From: an uncultured Myxococcaceae bacterium
Lineage (GTDB): Bacteria > Myxococcota_A > Polyangia > Polyangiales > Ga0077539
DNA: 38,024 nt
Assembly (NCBI GenBank): GCA_945952225.1
Contig: CAMFHP010000081.1
Location: forward strand, 1 to 38,024
Direction of reading: 5' to 3'
Below, in pieces: positions 17,721 through 26,201 of this stretch. A program made the position numbers and the translations under genes. The notes under the pieces were generated by a model that worked only from the letters and a program-made list of their open reading frames with translations, did no database searches and was not told the origin of the DNA. Within the stretch, counting starts at the first letter, position 1. Each line of letters begins with the position of its first letter.

Positions 17721-18790
17721 TTCGTCCGTTCGGTCAGCAGCGCCACGAAGCCCGCGAGGAGCGCGCGCCCGTCGGCACGCAGCGCGGGCGAGTCGAGCGC
17801 CGAGAGGCACCGCTCGCGGTACGCGCGCACCACGAGCTCGGCGTGCTCACGCGCCCCCGAGCGCTCCACCAGCGCGCGGGCCCGGAGCACCTCGGACTCG
17901 GTCGCATCGCGACGCCCGAGGATCGACTGAAGCTCCGCGCGATCCGTGGCGCCGAGGTGCTCCATCGCGTGGCGCACGAGGAGGGTGTTCTTGCCCTCGC
18001 GAAAGTCACCGCCCACGGGCTTGCCCGTGTCGGCCTCGCTGCCGAACGCGCCGAGGATGTCGTCGCGGAGCTGAAACGCCAGACCGAGCGGCTCGGCGAA
18101 GAGCTCCATCGCGCGCTTCGCCTCGTCGCTCGCCCCCGCGATGGCCGCGCCGAGGAGCATCGGCCCGCGCACGGTGTACGAGCCGGTCTTCAGGTCGTGG
18201 ATGCGCTGGATGTCTTCGTTGAGCGTGACGTCGAGGCACTGACCGAGAATGACCTCACGCTCCATGCGCCCGAAGGCGTGCACGAGCGCGCGACGACGGG
18301 GGCCGGGAATCTCGACGGAGCCGATGAGCTCATGCACCAGGGCGCAGAGCATGTCGCCCGCGAGGATGGCCGCACACGCGCCGAGGTGGGCGTTGTTGTA
18401 GTGCCGCCCGAGGGCCACGTGCACCGAGGGGGCGCCGCGGCGAACGGGGTCGTTGTCCATCCAGTCGTCGTGGATGAGCAGGTAGGTCTGAAAGAGTTCG
18501 AGCGCCGCGCCCACGTCGGCAGCCGCGTGGGGATAGGCCCCGGGCTCGACGCAGTCGATGGCCGCGAACATCAGCGCGGGCCGCAGGCGTTTGCCACCAC
18601 GGAGCGTGAGGTCACGCGCGGCGTGGAGCATCGGAAGTGTGTCGGCCGCGGCCGCCGTCGTGTCGCCTTCGACCTGCTCGAAGATCTCGTGCAGGCGCTC
18701 CTCGACCGCCGTGCGCACGCGATCGAGGAACATCCTCGGCGTGGTCGCATCACCGCCCATCACGGGCACCAGCGGGGTCGGGGGGCGCAT
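17717..18790 (-). CDS. Polyprenyl synthetase (farnesyl/geranylgeranyl diphosphate synthase type)
   Basis: A trans-prenyltransferase of 357 residues from ATG 18790 (347 from ATG 18760; no clear ribosome site favours either). The first Asp-rich motif is DDWMD (108-112), without the two-residue insertion of typical proteobacterial FPP synthases. The second is DDILG (243-247), where Gly replaces the last Asp, as in many actinobacterial-type enzymes, followed by GKPVGGDFREGKNTLL. Tyr sits five residues before the first motif and GGKRLRP binds diphosphate. Product length (C15, C20 or longer) cannot be fixed from this. First gene of the mevalonate operon, supplying the consumer of IPP/DMAPP. Confidence 0.9.
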   Translation of the reverse strand: MRPPTPLVPVMGGDATTPRMFLDRVRTAVEERLHEIFEQVEGDTTAAAADTLPMLHAARDLTLRGGKRLRPALMFAAIDCVEPGAYPHAAADVGAALELFQTYLLIHDDWMDNDPVRRGAPSVHVALGRHYNNAHLGACAAILAGDMLCALVHELIGSVEIPGPRRRALVHAFGRMEREVILGQCLDVTLNEDIQRIHDLKTGSYTVRGPMLLGAAIAGASDEAKRAMELFAEPLGLAFQLRDDILGAFGSEADTGKPVGGDFREGKNTLLVRHAMEHLGATDRAELQSILGRRDATESEVLRARALVERSGAREHAELVVRAYRERCLSALDSPALRADGRALLAGFVALLTERTK

Positions 18791-18935
18791 CGAAGTCGGC
18801 GAAACAAGCGGCAGAAAGAGTGCGGTTGTCAAGCGCTGAACCCTCCATCTCTCGGCCGTGGGATGCACGCTCTCGCGAGATCGCTTCGCGCAACCCACAC
18901 GACCCGTGACGGACTTCGCCGAGGGAGAAATAAAG

Positions 18936-18974
18936 GAAGGGCGCCGGGGGATGTGACTCCCGCCGACGCCCTTC
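18936..18974 (-). terminator. Strong hairpin at the 3' end of the 6S RNA gene
   Basis: GAAGGGCG (18936-18943 on the plus strand) pairs with CGCCCTTC (18967-18974), and the inner bases (GGCGGGA with TCCCCCGG on the minus strand) extend the stem. On the minus strand the hairpin is followed by CTTTATTTC, a T-rich but imperfect tract. It shares bases with the 6S closing stem, so the two folds compete. It would also separate 6S transcription from the mevalonate operon that begins at 18790. Confidence 0.6.
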
Positions 18975-19171
18975 AGAGATGTCCGTACCGCGATGGCCGT
19001 TGGGATGCTCAAACCCCTGGCGCATCAGGCCAAGGGGGGAACCTGGTATCTCCGCTTAAGGCGTCCCGGTGAAGTGTCCGGGCCTGCTCACCACGAAGAG
19101 GAATTGGCTCCCAGAGGAATGCATAGGAAGGGATTCGAGCACCCGGTCACGAATCCTCGCAGAGGGACGTC
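18965..19171 (-). ncRNA. ssrS: 6S RNA (RNA polymerase-binding regulatory RNA)
   Basis: Read on the minus strand, the ends pair: GACGUCCCU (19171-19163) with AGGGCGUC (18972-18965), one bulge, forming a closing stem. The interior has the 6S hallmarks. GGTGAGCA, a short hairpin (CCCGG ... CCGGG) and ACGCCTTAA lie in the same order as in E. coli 6S. A 3'-side hairpin CCUUGGC ... GCCAGGG precedes GGUUUGAGC. CAUCUC lies near the 3' end. 6S RNA mimics an open promoter and sequesters the housekeeping holoenzyme. The length of about 207 nt is acceptable. A promoter-like element precedes it. SRP RNA and RNase P were considered and do not fit. Exact ends are inferred. Confidence 0.72.
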
Positions 19172-19175
19172 ACCC

Positions 19176-19203
19176 ACTCTACGTCCCGCGCGTCGGAGCA
19201 CAA
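19176..19203 (-). promoter_or_regulatory. Putative sigma-70 promoter of the 6S RNA
   Basis: On the minus strand TTGTGC (19203-19198) and TAGAGT (19181-19176) are separated by 16 bases, a fair match to TTGACA-TATAAT. The predicted start, about 5-7 bases downstream, falls at 19171-19169, where the closing stem of the 6S fold begins. The agreement between promoter and fold was not used to choose either. Confidence 0.5.
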
Positions 19204-19249
19204 GACCCCTGCGCGCAACACCATGGGTTTTCGAAGCGCGCGCAACCGC

Positions 19250-20380
19250 TCACTCGCTCGGAGCATCGTCGCCGTCGGGCTCGCGCTCGGGCCGCGCGGG
19301 GGCATTGCTCGACGTCGATCCGTGGGCGTTGTTCGCGGGTGATCCGTGCGTGCTGTTCCACTCGCGGCGGGCCTCGTCGGAGAGGCGCTCGCCGTTGCTG
19401 TTCACCATGTAGCCGACCTCGTTCTGCACGTCCTGGTCGGTGGGCGGCCAGTGGCCGTAGCGCGGGGTCTCACCGGGCCCGGAGTAGTCCGTCCAGAAGG
19501 CCCGTCCCTCGTCGGTGTCGCGCACGTCGAGGTGGATGAACACGCTGTTGGGATAGAACCCCACGCCCGCGCCGGGCAGCGTGCGCGCGAAGTCACGCAG
19601 CTCTTCATGGCGCACCCCGAGGAGCCGCAGATCGAGGGCCCGCGCGTGCGAGTGACGGCTCGTTCCTTCGCCCGGTCGATACCCGCTCACGATCTCCACG
19701 GTGTGCCCCGGAAAGTGCTCGACCACGGCCTGGAGCAGCTGCAACAGCCGCGGATGAAGGGCGCGCGCGCCGCGGGCCACCTCCACGATCGGGTCGCGCG
19801 TGTGGGGATCGCGGATCACCTCGGGGGTGACCGTGCGAACCGCGCGACGGTTCATCGGACGCGGCGCGGGCGCGTCGTCGACGAGCGCGAGTCCCGCCGC
19901 GGGGGCCATGCGACGAAGCTCTCCCATCGCGGCCGGAAGGTTCATCGAGAAGATGCGATTGGGCTGCGCGAGGAGCGCGAGGGCGGCCATCGCGCGGAGC
20001 GTCGGGCGACCGTTGCAGTCGGTGAGCGAGCCCACCCAGCGCGGCGCATCGCGGCTGCGCAGCCGACGGATCTCGACGGGCGCCTTCAAACACACGCGGG
20101 CCGAGCGGGCGGCGGGCTCACGGCGCGCGGCCGAGGCGTGACGGCGCGCGCGCACCTCGGTGACCGGGAGCACCACCTCGTCGGCCGTGCCCTGGCGCGC
20201 GGCGGCGGCGACGCGTCCCGTGGTGCTGCGCGGGCGATCGGTGGTCGCGGACGTGCCCGTGGGAGACGCGCTCGCAGCGGTCGTTACAGGGGTGTGCTGC
20301 GCGTCGGCAGACGACGTCACGGCAGACACACACAGCGCGCCCACGAGGGCCAGCACGGAGCGGAACGACACGCGCTTCAT
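19250..20380 (-). CDS. Exported M15-like (DUF882/MepK-type) peptidase
   Basis: A 376-residue exported protein. A signal peptide (about 1-28, ending SADAQ) is followed by a long disordered region, then a helical segment, then a catalytic domain at about 180-315. The motif SRHSHARALDLRL places His243 and Asp250 in the H-x6-D pattern of M15-type zinc peptidases, and FIHLDVRD supplies His283. This matches the DUF882/YcbK (MepK) group, whose members cut peptidoglycan crosslinks. The C-terminal 60 residues are low-complexity Asn/Ser/Pro. The gene lies upstream of the 6S gene on the same strand, with no obvious terminator between. Confidence 0.83.
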   Translation of the reverse strand: MKRVSFRSVLALVGALCVSAVTSSADAQHTPVTTAASASPTGTSATTDRPRSTTGRVAAAARQGTADEVVLPVTEVRARRHASAARREPAARSARVCLKAPVEIRRLRSRDAPRWVGSLTDCNGRPTLRAMAALALLAQPNRIFSMNLPAAMGELRRMAPAAGLALVDDAPAPRPMNRRAVRTVTPEVIRDPHTRDPIVEVARGARALHPRLLQLLQAVVEHFPGHTVEIVSGYRPGEGTSRHSHARALDLRLLGVRHEELRDFARTLPGAGVGFYPNSVFIHLDVRDTDEGRAFWTDYSGPGETPRYGHWPPTDQDVQNEVGYMVNSNGERLSDEARREWNSTHGSPANNAHGSTSSNAPARPEREPDGDDAPSE

Positions 20381-20781
20381 GCACGGGCCGTTAGCCCGGG
20401 TGCGGTCGCGCGCTCAACTTTCTGGCATCCGCGGGGCGGCCAGTGAATGTCATTGAAAGTCGCCCTTCCCCCTTGCGATCGGGCGCGGGAGAAGGCATCT
20501 ATCGGCCGCCTCCGGGCGGGTGTTTCCGGGATGCGCAACGAGAGGGTCCCCTCCTCTCTGGAGCGCCGACACACCGCACGATCGGGCAGTACCCATCAGC
20601 CGACCGAGTGACGCGAACATCCGCGCAGCAGTCAATGCGCCCGCGGATCCCTCTCCGAAGACCCGCACACACAGCAACGGCCACGACGCAGCGGCGCACG
20701 AGCGGCGCCCCCGTCGTCACGGGCATCGGAGACCGTCACCCGACGGCCCCCACCGAGGACCATCACAGGGGTAGTCATCGC
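20381..20781. other. 401-bp intergenic region between divergent genes
   Basis: The region contains the promoters of the M15-like peptidase (minus) and the basic protein (plus). It is less GC-biased in codon pattern than the genes and reads poorly as protein in all frames. A possible weak -35 (TTGAAA at 20454) is present without a convincing -10. I see no RNA gene, riboswitch or clear repeat. Confidence 0.4.
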
Positions 20782-21354
20782 ATGGCGCGTGAACGCGAGC
20801 GCGAGCGTAGAAGCTGGCGCGACAACGACCGTACGAGGAGCCAGAGCTATCACACCGAAGAGCTCGGCAAGAAGGACTCCACCGCGCAGCCCAGCGCCGC
20901 GGTGAAGGAGTACAAGGCCGCCCTCGAAGCGCTCTTTCAGAAGAAGCCCGAGGCCGTCGAGAAGATCGAGAAGATGATGCCCACGGTGACCATGCCGCGG
21001 GTGGTCGAAGCCACTGCCACCGACGACGCCGTGGTGCGGGCCGCGCAGAAGCGCCAGGACCTGCTCCGCAAGATCAACGCGGCGCAGAACCCCAAGGCGA
21101 TCTCCGACCACATCGACACGTTCCTGAACGCGGGATTCACCCTGCCTGACGACCAGGAGATCTTTCTCCAGATGCTCGAGCACCGGGACGAAGAGCGCGT
21201 GCGCGAGGCCCTCACGCAGCTCGATCGCCTGCTCGTGGGGCAGCTCCCGAAGCGCAAGCCCGTGCTGGTGCAGCGGCTGAAGCGCCTCGAAGAGCACGCC
21301 GACGAGAACGCCACGCGCAGCGCCGCCGCGCAGCTCCGTCGCAAGGTCGCCTGA
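20782..21354 (+). CDS. Conserved-looking basic protein of unknown function, 190 aa
   Basis: I do not recognise this protein. It starts with a very charged segment (MARERERERRSWRDNDRTRS), then has helical regions (VKEYKAALEALFQKKPEAVEKIEKMM; LPDDQEIFLQMLEHRDEERVREALTQLDRLL; VQRLKRLEEHADENATRSAAAQLRRKVA). The last half suggests repeating helical pairs such as a HEAT/ARM or TPR-like unit. There are no membrane segments and no Cys. ATG 20782 is chosen because upstream sequence in frame is non-coding in character. It converges on guaA (58-base gap). The composition would suit a nucleic-acid or protein scaffold role, but that is inference. Confidence 0.7.
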   Translation: MARERERERRSWRDNDRTRSQSYHTEELGKKDSTAQPSAAVKEYKAALEALFQKKPEAVEKIEKMMPTVTMPRVVEATATDDAVVRAAQKRQDLLRKINAAQNPKAISDHIDTFLNAGFTLPDDQEIFLQMLEHRDEERVREALTQLDRLLVGQLPKRKPVLVQRLKRLEEHADENATRSAAAQLRRKVA

Positions 21355-21411
21355 GGGCGCCCGCGGAGCCCGCGGACGGGGAATGTCACCCCGCGCGATC
21401 GAGACCGCCGG

Positions 21412-22956
21412 TCACTCCCACTCGATGGTGGCCGGCGGCTTCGACGAGATGTCGTACACGACGCGGTTGATCCCGCGCACCTCGTTGATGATCCGCGACG
21501 AGATGCGCGCGAGGAGCTCGTGGGGGAGCCGCGCCCAGTCCGCGGTCATTCCGTCGGTGCTCTGCACGGCGCGCAGGGCGCACACGCGCTCGTACGTGCG
21601 CTCGTCGCCCATCACACCCACCGTGCGAACCGGGAGCAGCACCGCGAAGGCCTGCCACACCGACTCGTAGAGCCCCGCCTCGCGGATCTCGTGCTCGACG
21701 ATCGCATCGGCCGCGCGCAGCACATCGAGCGCCTCTTCGGCCACCGCGCCGAGCACGCGGATCGCGAGCCCGGGACCGGGAAACGGCTGACGCCACAGCA
21801 CCGCGCGCGGGATGCCCATGGCCTCGCCCGCCGCGCGCACTTCGTCTTTGAAGAGCTCACGGAGCGGCTCGACGAGGGCGAGCTTCATGCGCTCGGGGAG
21901 CCCGCCCACGTTGTGATGGCTCTTGATGACGGCGCTCGGTCCCTTGAACGACACGCTCTCGATCACGTCGGGGTAGAGCGTGCCCTGCACCAGGTGGGTG
22001 ACCCCGTCGAGCTTCGCGGCCTCCTCTTCGAAGACCTCGATGAACACGCGGCCGATGATCTTGCGCTTCGTCTCGGGGTCGCTCACGCCATCGAGGGCCG
22101 TGAGAAAACGCCTCCGCGCGTCGATCACCCGCAGGTCGAGGTGAAACGTGTCGCGGAACACGCGCTCCACCTGCTCGCGCTCGCCGCGCCGGAGCACGCC
22201 GTTGTCGACGAAGATGCACGTGAGCCGATCGCCCACTGCGCGCTGCGTGAGCACCGCGGCGACCGAGCTGTCGACGCCGCCCGAGAGCGCGCAGATCACC
22301 CTCCCCGTGGGCACCTCGGCGCGGATCTTCGCCACGGCCTCGTCGATGAAGACGCCCGCGTTCCAGTCGGGCACGAGGCCCGCGACGTCGAAGAGAAAGG
22401 CCGCGAGGAGCTCGGTGCCGCGGGGCGTGTGCGCGACCTCGGGGTGAAACTGCACGCCGTAGATGCGACGCGCGAGGTGGGCCACGGCGGCGAAGGGCGA
22501 ACCCGGCGACGTGGCGAGCACTTCGAAGCCCTCGGGGAGGTCGATCACGCGGTCGCCGTGTGACATCCACACGTCGAGGGTGTCGCCCGCGGAGAAGCGC
22601 GCGAGCACGCCTTCGGGACGGTGCACGGTGACCTTCGCGGCGCCGTACTCCCGGTGCTCCGCGCGCTCGACGCGGCCGCCGAGCGTGTGCGCCGTGATCT
22701 GCTCGCCGTAACAGATGCCCAGCACGGGAACGCCCAGTTCGAAGATCCCGCGGTCGACGCCGGGCGCGCCCTCATCGAACACGCTCGACGGGCCGCCCGA
22801 CAGCACGATGGCCCGCGGCGCGCGGCGCTTCACCTCCGCGAGCGGGAGCGTGCACGGCTGGATCTCGCAGTAGACCGACTGCTCCCGGATGCGCCGGGCG
22901 ATGAGCATGGTGTACTGCGAGCCGAAATCGAGGATGAGTACGTGCGGGCGGTCCAT
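21412..22956 (-). CDS. guaA: GMP synthase (glutamine-hydrolysing)
   Basis: A 514-residue GuaA, full length. It converts XMP, glutamine and ATP to GMP in purine synthesis. The class I glutamine amidotransferase domain carries the triad Cys82 (GICYGEQ), His171 and Glu173 (VQFHPE). The ATP-pyrophosphatase loop SGGVDSS begins at residue 225. The C-terminal dimerisation domain has [16 protein letters not shown] and the standard ending KPPATIEWE. It starts at ATG 22956. Usually guaA follows guaB; here guaB is not in the window, and the gene appears to be monocistronic or cotranscribed with the upstream regulator (58-base gap). Confidence 0.97.
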   Translation of the reverse strand: MDRPHVLILDFGSQYTMLIARRIREQSVYCEIQPCTLPLAEVKRRAPRAIVLSGGPSSVFDEGAPGVDRGIFELGVPVLGICYGEQITAHTLGGRVERAEHREYGAAKVTVHRPEGVLARFSAGDTLDVWMSHGDRVIDLPEGFEVLATSPGSPFAAVAHLARRIYGVQFHPEVAHTPRGTELLAAFLFDVAGLVPDWNAGVFIDEAVAKIRAEVPTGRVICALSGGVDSSVAAVLTQRAVGDRLTCIFVDNGVLRRGEREQVERVFRDTFHLDLRVIDARRRFLTALDGVSDPETKRKIIGRVFIEVFEEEAAKLDGVTHLVQGTLYPDVIESVSFKGPSAVIKSHHNVGGLPERMKLALVEPLRELFKDEVRAAGEAMGIPRAVLWRQPFPGPGLAIRVLGAVAEEALDVLRAADAIVEHEIREAGLYESVWQAFAVLLPVRTVGVMGDERTYERVCALRAVQSTDGMTADWARLPHELLARISSRIINEVRGINRVVYDISSKPPATIEWE

Positions 22957-23014
22957 GGCGGGCGCGGACTCTATCCCGTGAGCGCGCGGAACTACCAGCG
23001 CGCGACCGAAGCGC

Positions 23015-24403
23015 TCACTCGTCGTCGTCGCCGCCGCGCGCGAGGATGCGTCGGATGGTCTTGCGGTCGACGCCGAGCACCTCCGCCGCCTGGGTCTTGT
23101 TTCCGCCGAGGCGCGCGACGACGGCGCGCACGTAGCTCAGCTCCAGCTCGTCGAGCGTGGGAACCCCATGCGCGAGGAGCTTCTCCCACAGCACCGGCAG
23201 CGAGAGGGGCTCCTCGGTGGTGGTCTGCGCGATGCGTTCGTCCCTCACCACCGGCGGCAGGTCGCGCGCGAGAATCACCTCGCCCGCCGCGAGCGCCGCC
23301 GCGCGCAGCACCGCCGACTGGAGCTCCCGCACGTTGCCCGGCCACTCGCGCCGCGAGAGTTCGGCGAGGGCGTCGGGCGAGAAGCGCCGCGCGCGCCCGT
23401 CGGCGCTGTGCGCGAGAAAGTGCTCGGCCAGCAGCGGAATGTCGTCTCTCCGCGCCCGCAGCGGCGGCACGGTCACCTCGATCACCTTGAGGCGAAAGAG
23501 CAGGTCTTCGCGAAAGTGTCCTTCGGTCACGCGTCGGTCGAGATCACGGTGCGTCGCGCACACCACCCGCACGTCGACCTTCACGCTCTCGTCGGAGCCC
23601 ACGGGACGAACAAGTCCGTCTTGCAGCACGCGCAGCAGCTCGGCCTGCACGCGCAGCGGCGCCTCGCCGATCTCGTCGAGAAAGAGCGTGCCGTGGTGCG
23701 CGCTCTGAAAGAGCCCCTTGCGCGCGCCCACCGCGCCCGTGAAGCCCCCGCGCGCGTGGCCGAAGAGTTCGCTCTCGAGCGTTCCGTCGGCGAAGGCCGA
23801 GCAGTTCACGGGCACGAAGGGCCCCGACGAGCGCGGGCCGTACCGATGGATCGCCCGCGCCACCCACTCCTTGCCCACGCCCGTCTCGCCGCGGATGAGC
23901 ACCGGCGCCGACGAGAGCGCCGCGCGGGCCACGGTGCCGTAGAGGGCCACCACGGGCGCGCTGCGTCCGACCACCGCGTCGGGCGAGTGCTTCACCCCCG
24001 ACGCCTCGCCCGCCACCGCGCGCTGCGCCGCGGCCCGTTCGAGCGCGCCGCGCACGGCCTCGGTGAGCGCAGGGCCCGTCACGGGCTTCGGCAGGTAGCT
24101 CGTCGCGCCCCGATCGACCGCGCGCACGGCGTCGTCGAGGGTGACATAGCTCGTCAACAGGATCACCGGGATCTCGGGCCGTCCGCGGCGTAGCGCGTCG
24201 AGCAGCGAGAAGCCGTCGGAGCCCGGCATGTTCACGTCGGAGACCACACAGTCGACGGCCTCCTGATCGATCACGGCGAGGGCCTCGCGCGGGCTGTCGA
24301 CGGCCGTGAGACGCCAGCGCTCCGACGAGAGCATGCGGCGCGTGAGGTCGAGCGCGTCGGCGTCGTCGTCGACCAGAACGATGTGGGGCAACGAAGCGGT
24401 CAT
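23015..24403 (-). CDS. Sigma-54-dependent NtrC-family response regulator
   Basis: A 462-residue regulator with three domains. The receiver (1-120) has Asp10-12 acidic pocket residues, phosphoacceptor Asp56 (SDVNMPG), Thr84 and Lys106. The AAA+ activator domain (about 142-375) has Walker A GETGVGKE, Walker [10 protein letters not shown] near 238-246 and the sigma-54-contact loop. A Fis-type HTH ends the protein ([20 protein letters not shown]). The contact loop reads GGFTGA (219-224) instead of GAFTGA. It should activate sigma-54 promoters when phosphorylated. No histidine kinase is adjacent, so it is an orphan. It is divergent from the unknown protein at 24539. Confidence 0.95.
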   Translation of the reverse strand: MTASLPHIVLVDDDADALDLTRRMLSSERWRLTAVDSPREALAVIDQEAVDCVVSDVNMPGSDGFSLLDALRRGRPEIPVILLTSYVTLDDAVRAVDRGATSYLPKPVTGPALTEAVRGALERAAAQRAVAGEASGVKHSPDAVVGRSAPVVALYGTVARAALSSAPVLIRGETGVGKEWVARAIHRYGPRSSGPFVPVNCSAFADGTLESELFGHARGGFTGAVGARKGLFQSAHHGTLFLDEIGEAPLRVQAELLRVLQDGLVRPVGSDESVKVDVRVVCATHRDLDRRVTEGHFREDLLFRLKVIEVTVPPLRARRDDIPLLAEHFLAHSADGRARRFSPDALAELSRREWPGNVRELQSAVLRAAALAAGEVILARDLPPVVRDERIAQTTTEEPLSLPVLWEKLLAHGVPTLDELELSYVRAVVARLGGNKTQAAEVLGVDRKTIRRILARGGDDDE

Positions 24404-24463
24404 CGCGGTGGCGCTTCATACCCCGATTCGCGTCGCGATCGTACGGGGGGACCGCTGCCAGAG

Positions 24464-24494
24464 AATGTCCATCGGGTGTGACAGACAATGTCCA
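24464..24494. promoter_or_regulatory. Direct repeat AATGTCCA pair in a divergent intergenic region
   Basis: AATGTCCA occurs at 24464-24471 and again at 24487-24494, 23 bp apart, in similar context (AGAGAATGTCCAT and AGACAATGTCCAC). The pair lies in the 135-bp gap between the NtrC-type regulator (minus) and the gene at 24539. Direct repeats with about two-turn spacing can bind an activator dimer, for example a response regulator. No function is proved. Confidence 0.35.
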
Positions 24495-24538
24495 CCCCGT
24501 CTTGTGGAGGGTGCGACGGTCGCGTTAGGGGTCGGGGC

Positions 24539-25051
24539 ATGACGAACGCGGCTGCGCAGCAGGTCCAGGGTGAGGAGTTCATCGCGAACGGGCGTCGCTT
24601 CCGGTGGGTCGAGGGCGCGCAGGGGCTCTCTCCCCGCGCGACGCAGCTCGCGGGTCGTCGGGCCTCGCTCGAAGCGCTCTTCACGGCCACGGTGGTGCCC
24701 GGTCTCGAACGCCGTCGCGCCACCCGTCGGGTGCTGGGCGTAGGCCCCCGCGGCGGCGCCTCGCGGGCCTGGTGGGTGGAGTTCCGCGCGCCCGGCGACG
24801 CGCAGCCCGTGTGGGCGCTCTACGTGCCCACGAAGCGCCTCACGGCCGCCGCGCTCGACCCCATGGGCCGTCCCGCCAACGACGGGGTGATGCTCGCCGC
24901 GTGGGGCGACGGACCGGTGATGGCCTGGGTGAGCGAGCGTCCCGAACTCCGCGCGGTGGTGCGTGACGCGCTGCGGGTGCCGCCGGCGTTTCTGCCCCAG
25001 GGCGTGGTCTCGGGCGATGCGACCTTTCCCGTGCGGGTGACGGCCTGCTGA
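24539..25051 (+). CDS. Hypothetical protein, 170 aa
   Basis: I do not recognise this protein. It is soluble, arginine/alanine-rich and lacks membrane segments. A central beta-rich portion (ASRAWWVEFRAPGDAQPVWALYVPTKRLTAAALDP) contains conserved-looking tryptophans; the last half continues with MAWVSERPELRAVVRDALRVP. The ATG at 24539 is used because the longer frame (from 24488) adds a Cys/Gly/Arg-rich stretch that contains the direct repeat region. It is followed 57 bases later by the REC-XRE gene on the same strand. Confidence 0.65.
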   Translation: MTNAAAQQVQGEEFIANGRRFRWVEGAQGLSPRATQLAGRRASLEALFTATVVPGLERRRATRRVLGVGPRGGASRAWWVEFRAPGDAQPVWALYVPTKRLTAAALDPMGRPANDGVMLAAWGDGPVMAWVSERPELRAVVRDALRVPPAFLPQGVVSGDATFPVRVTAC

Positions 25052-25108
25052 ACGGACTCTGCGCGTTATTTCGCCGGACGGAGAAAGTCCGTTAGCGTCG
25101 CGGTCGCC

Positions 25109-25717
<609 letters not shown>

Positions 25718-25721
25718 TCCG

Positions 25722-26198
25722 CTACGCGGGGCCGCGCCCGAAGGCCTTCAGCGCCAGCGCCACGTTGGTGTAGCGCGCGTCGTCGGTGACCTCGTCGGTG
25801 ACCCACGCGGGGCGCTCGAAGGGCTCGTCTTCGCGCGTGAGTTCGACCTCGGCGAGCCACAGTCCGTCGAGGGCGCCGTGGTACTCGTCGAGGTCCCAGG
25901 TGTGGTCGCCGACGGCGACGTGGTAGCGGGTCTTCGCGAGCACCGCGACGCACAGCGGAACCATCGCCCGTGCGTCCTCCGCGGGGATCGCGTATTCGAA
26001 CTCGGCGCGCGTGAGGGTGCCGCGGCCCTTGATGGTGATCCACGCCTCGGGGGCGCGGTCGGCGTACTCGGCGAGGCGTACGCGCACCACGGGCTCGTGG
26101 CTCAGATACCCCTGCGTGAAGCGCGCGCCGTTCACCCGCGCAGCCTCGGGAACGGCCGACGCATCGACCCGAAACTTCCGCTCGATCTCGACGCCCAT
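25722..26198 (-). CDS. CYTH-domain triphosphatase
   Basis: A 158-residue single-domain CYTH protein. The ExExK signature is at residues 4-8 (EIERK), followed by alternating charged strands (VRVRLAEY, AWITIKGRGT, RAEFEYAIP, KTRYHVAVGDHTWDLDEY, LAEVELTRED) that line the tunnel. Stand-alone CYTH enzymes of this length usually hydrolyse inorganic triphosphate, although related domains have adenylate cyclase or thiamine-triphosphatase activity; the substrate is not clear here. It starts three bases downstream of the tldE stop and is probably the last gene of that operon. Confidence 0.9.
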   Translation of the reverse strand: MGVEIERKFRVDASAVPEAARVNGARFTQGYLSHEPVVRVRLAEYADRAPEAWITIKGRGTLTRAEFEYAIPAEDARAMVPLCVAVLAKTRYHVAVGDHTWDLDEYHGALDGLWLAEVELTREDEPFERPAWVTDEVTDDARYTNVALALKAFGRGPA

Positions 26199-26201
26199 GG
26201 G

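Noticed and set aside
18965-19171. SRP RNA or RNase P RNA as the identity of the intergenic RNA
   Set aside because: The SRP GGAAGGAAGCAG-type core and RNase P's GAGGAAAGTCCGGGC start are absent, while several 6S elements are in the right order.
21377-21393. CGGGG-N7-CCCCG hairpin as a terminator between the convergent basic-protein and guaA genes
   Set aside because: Only five base pairs and no T-run on either strand.
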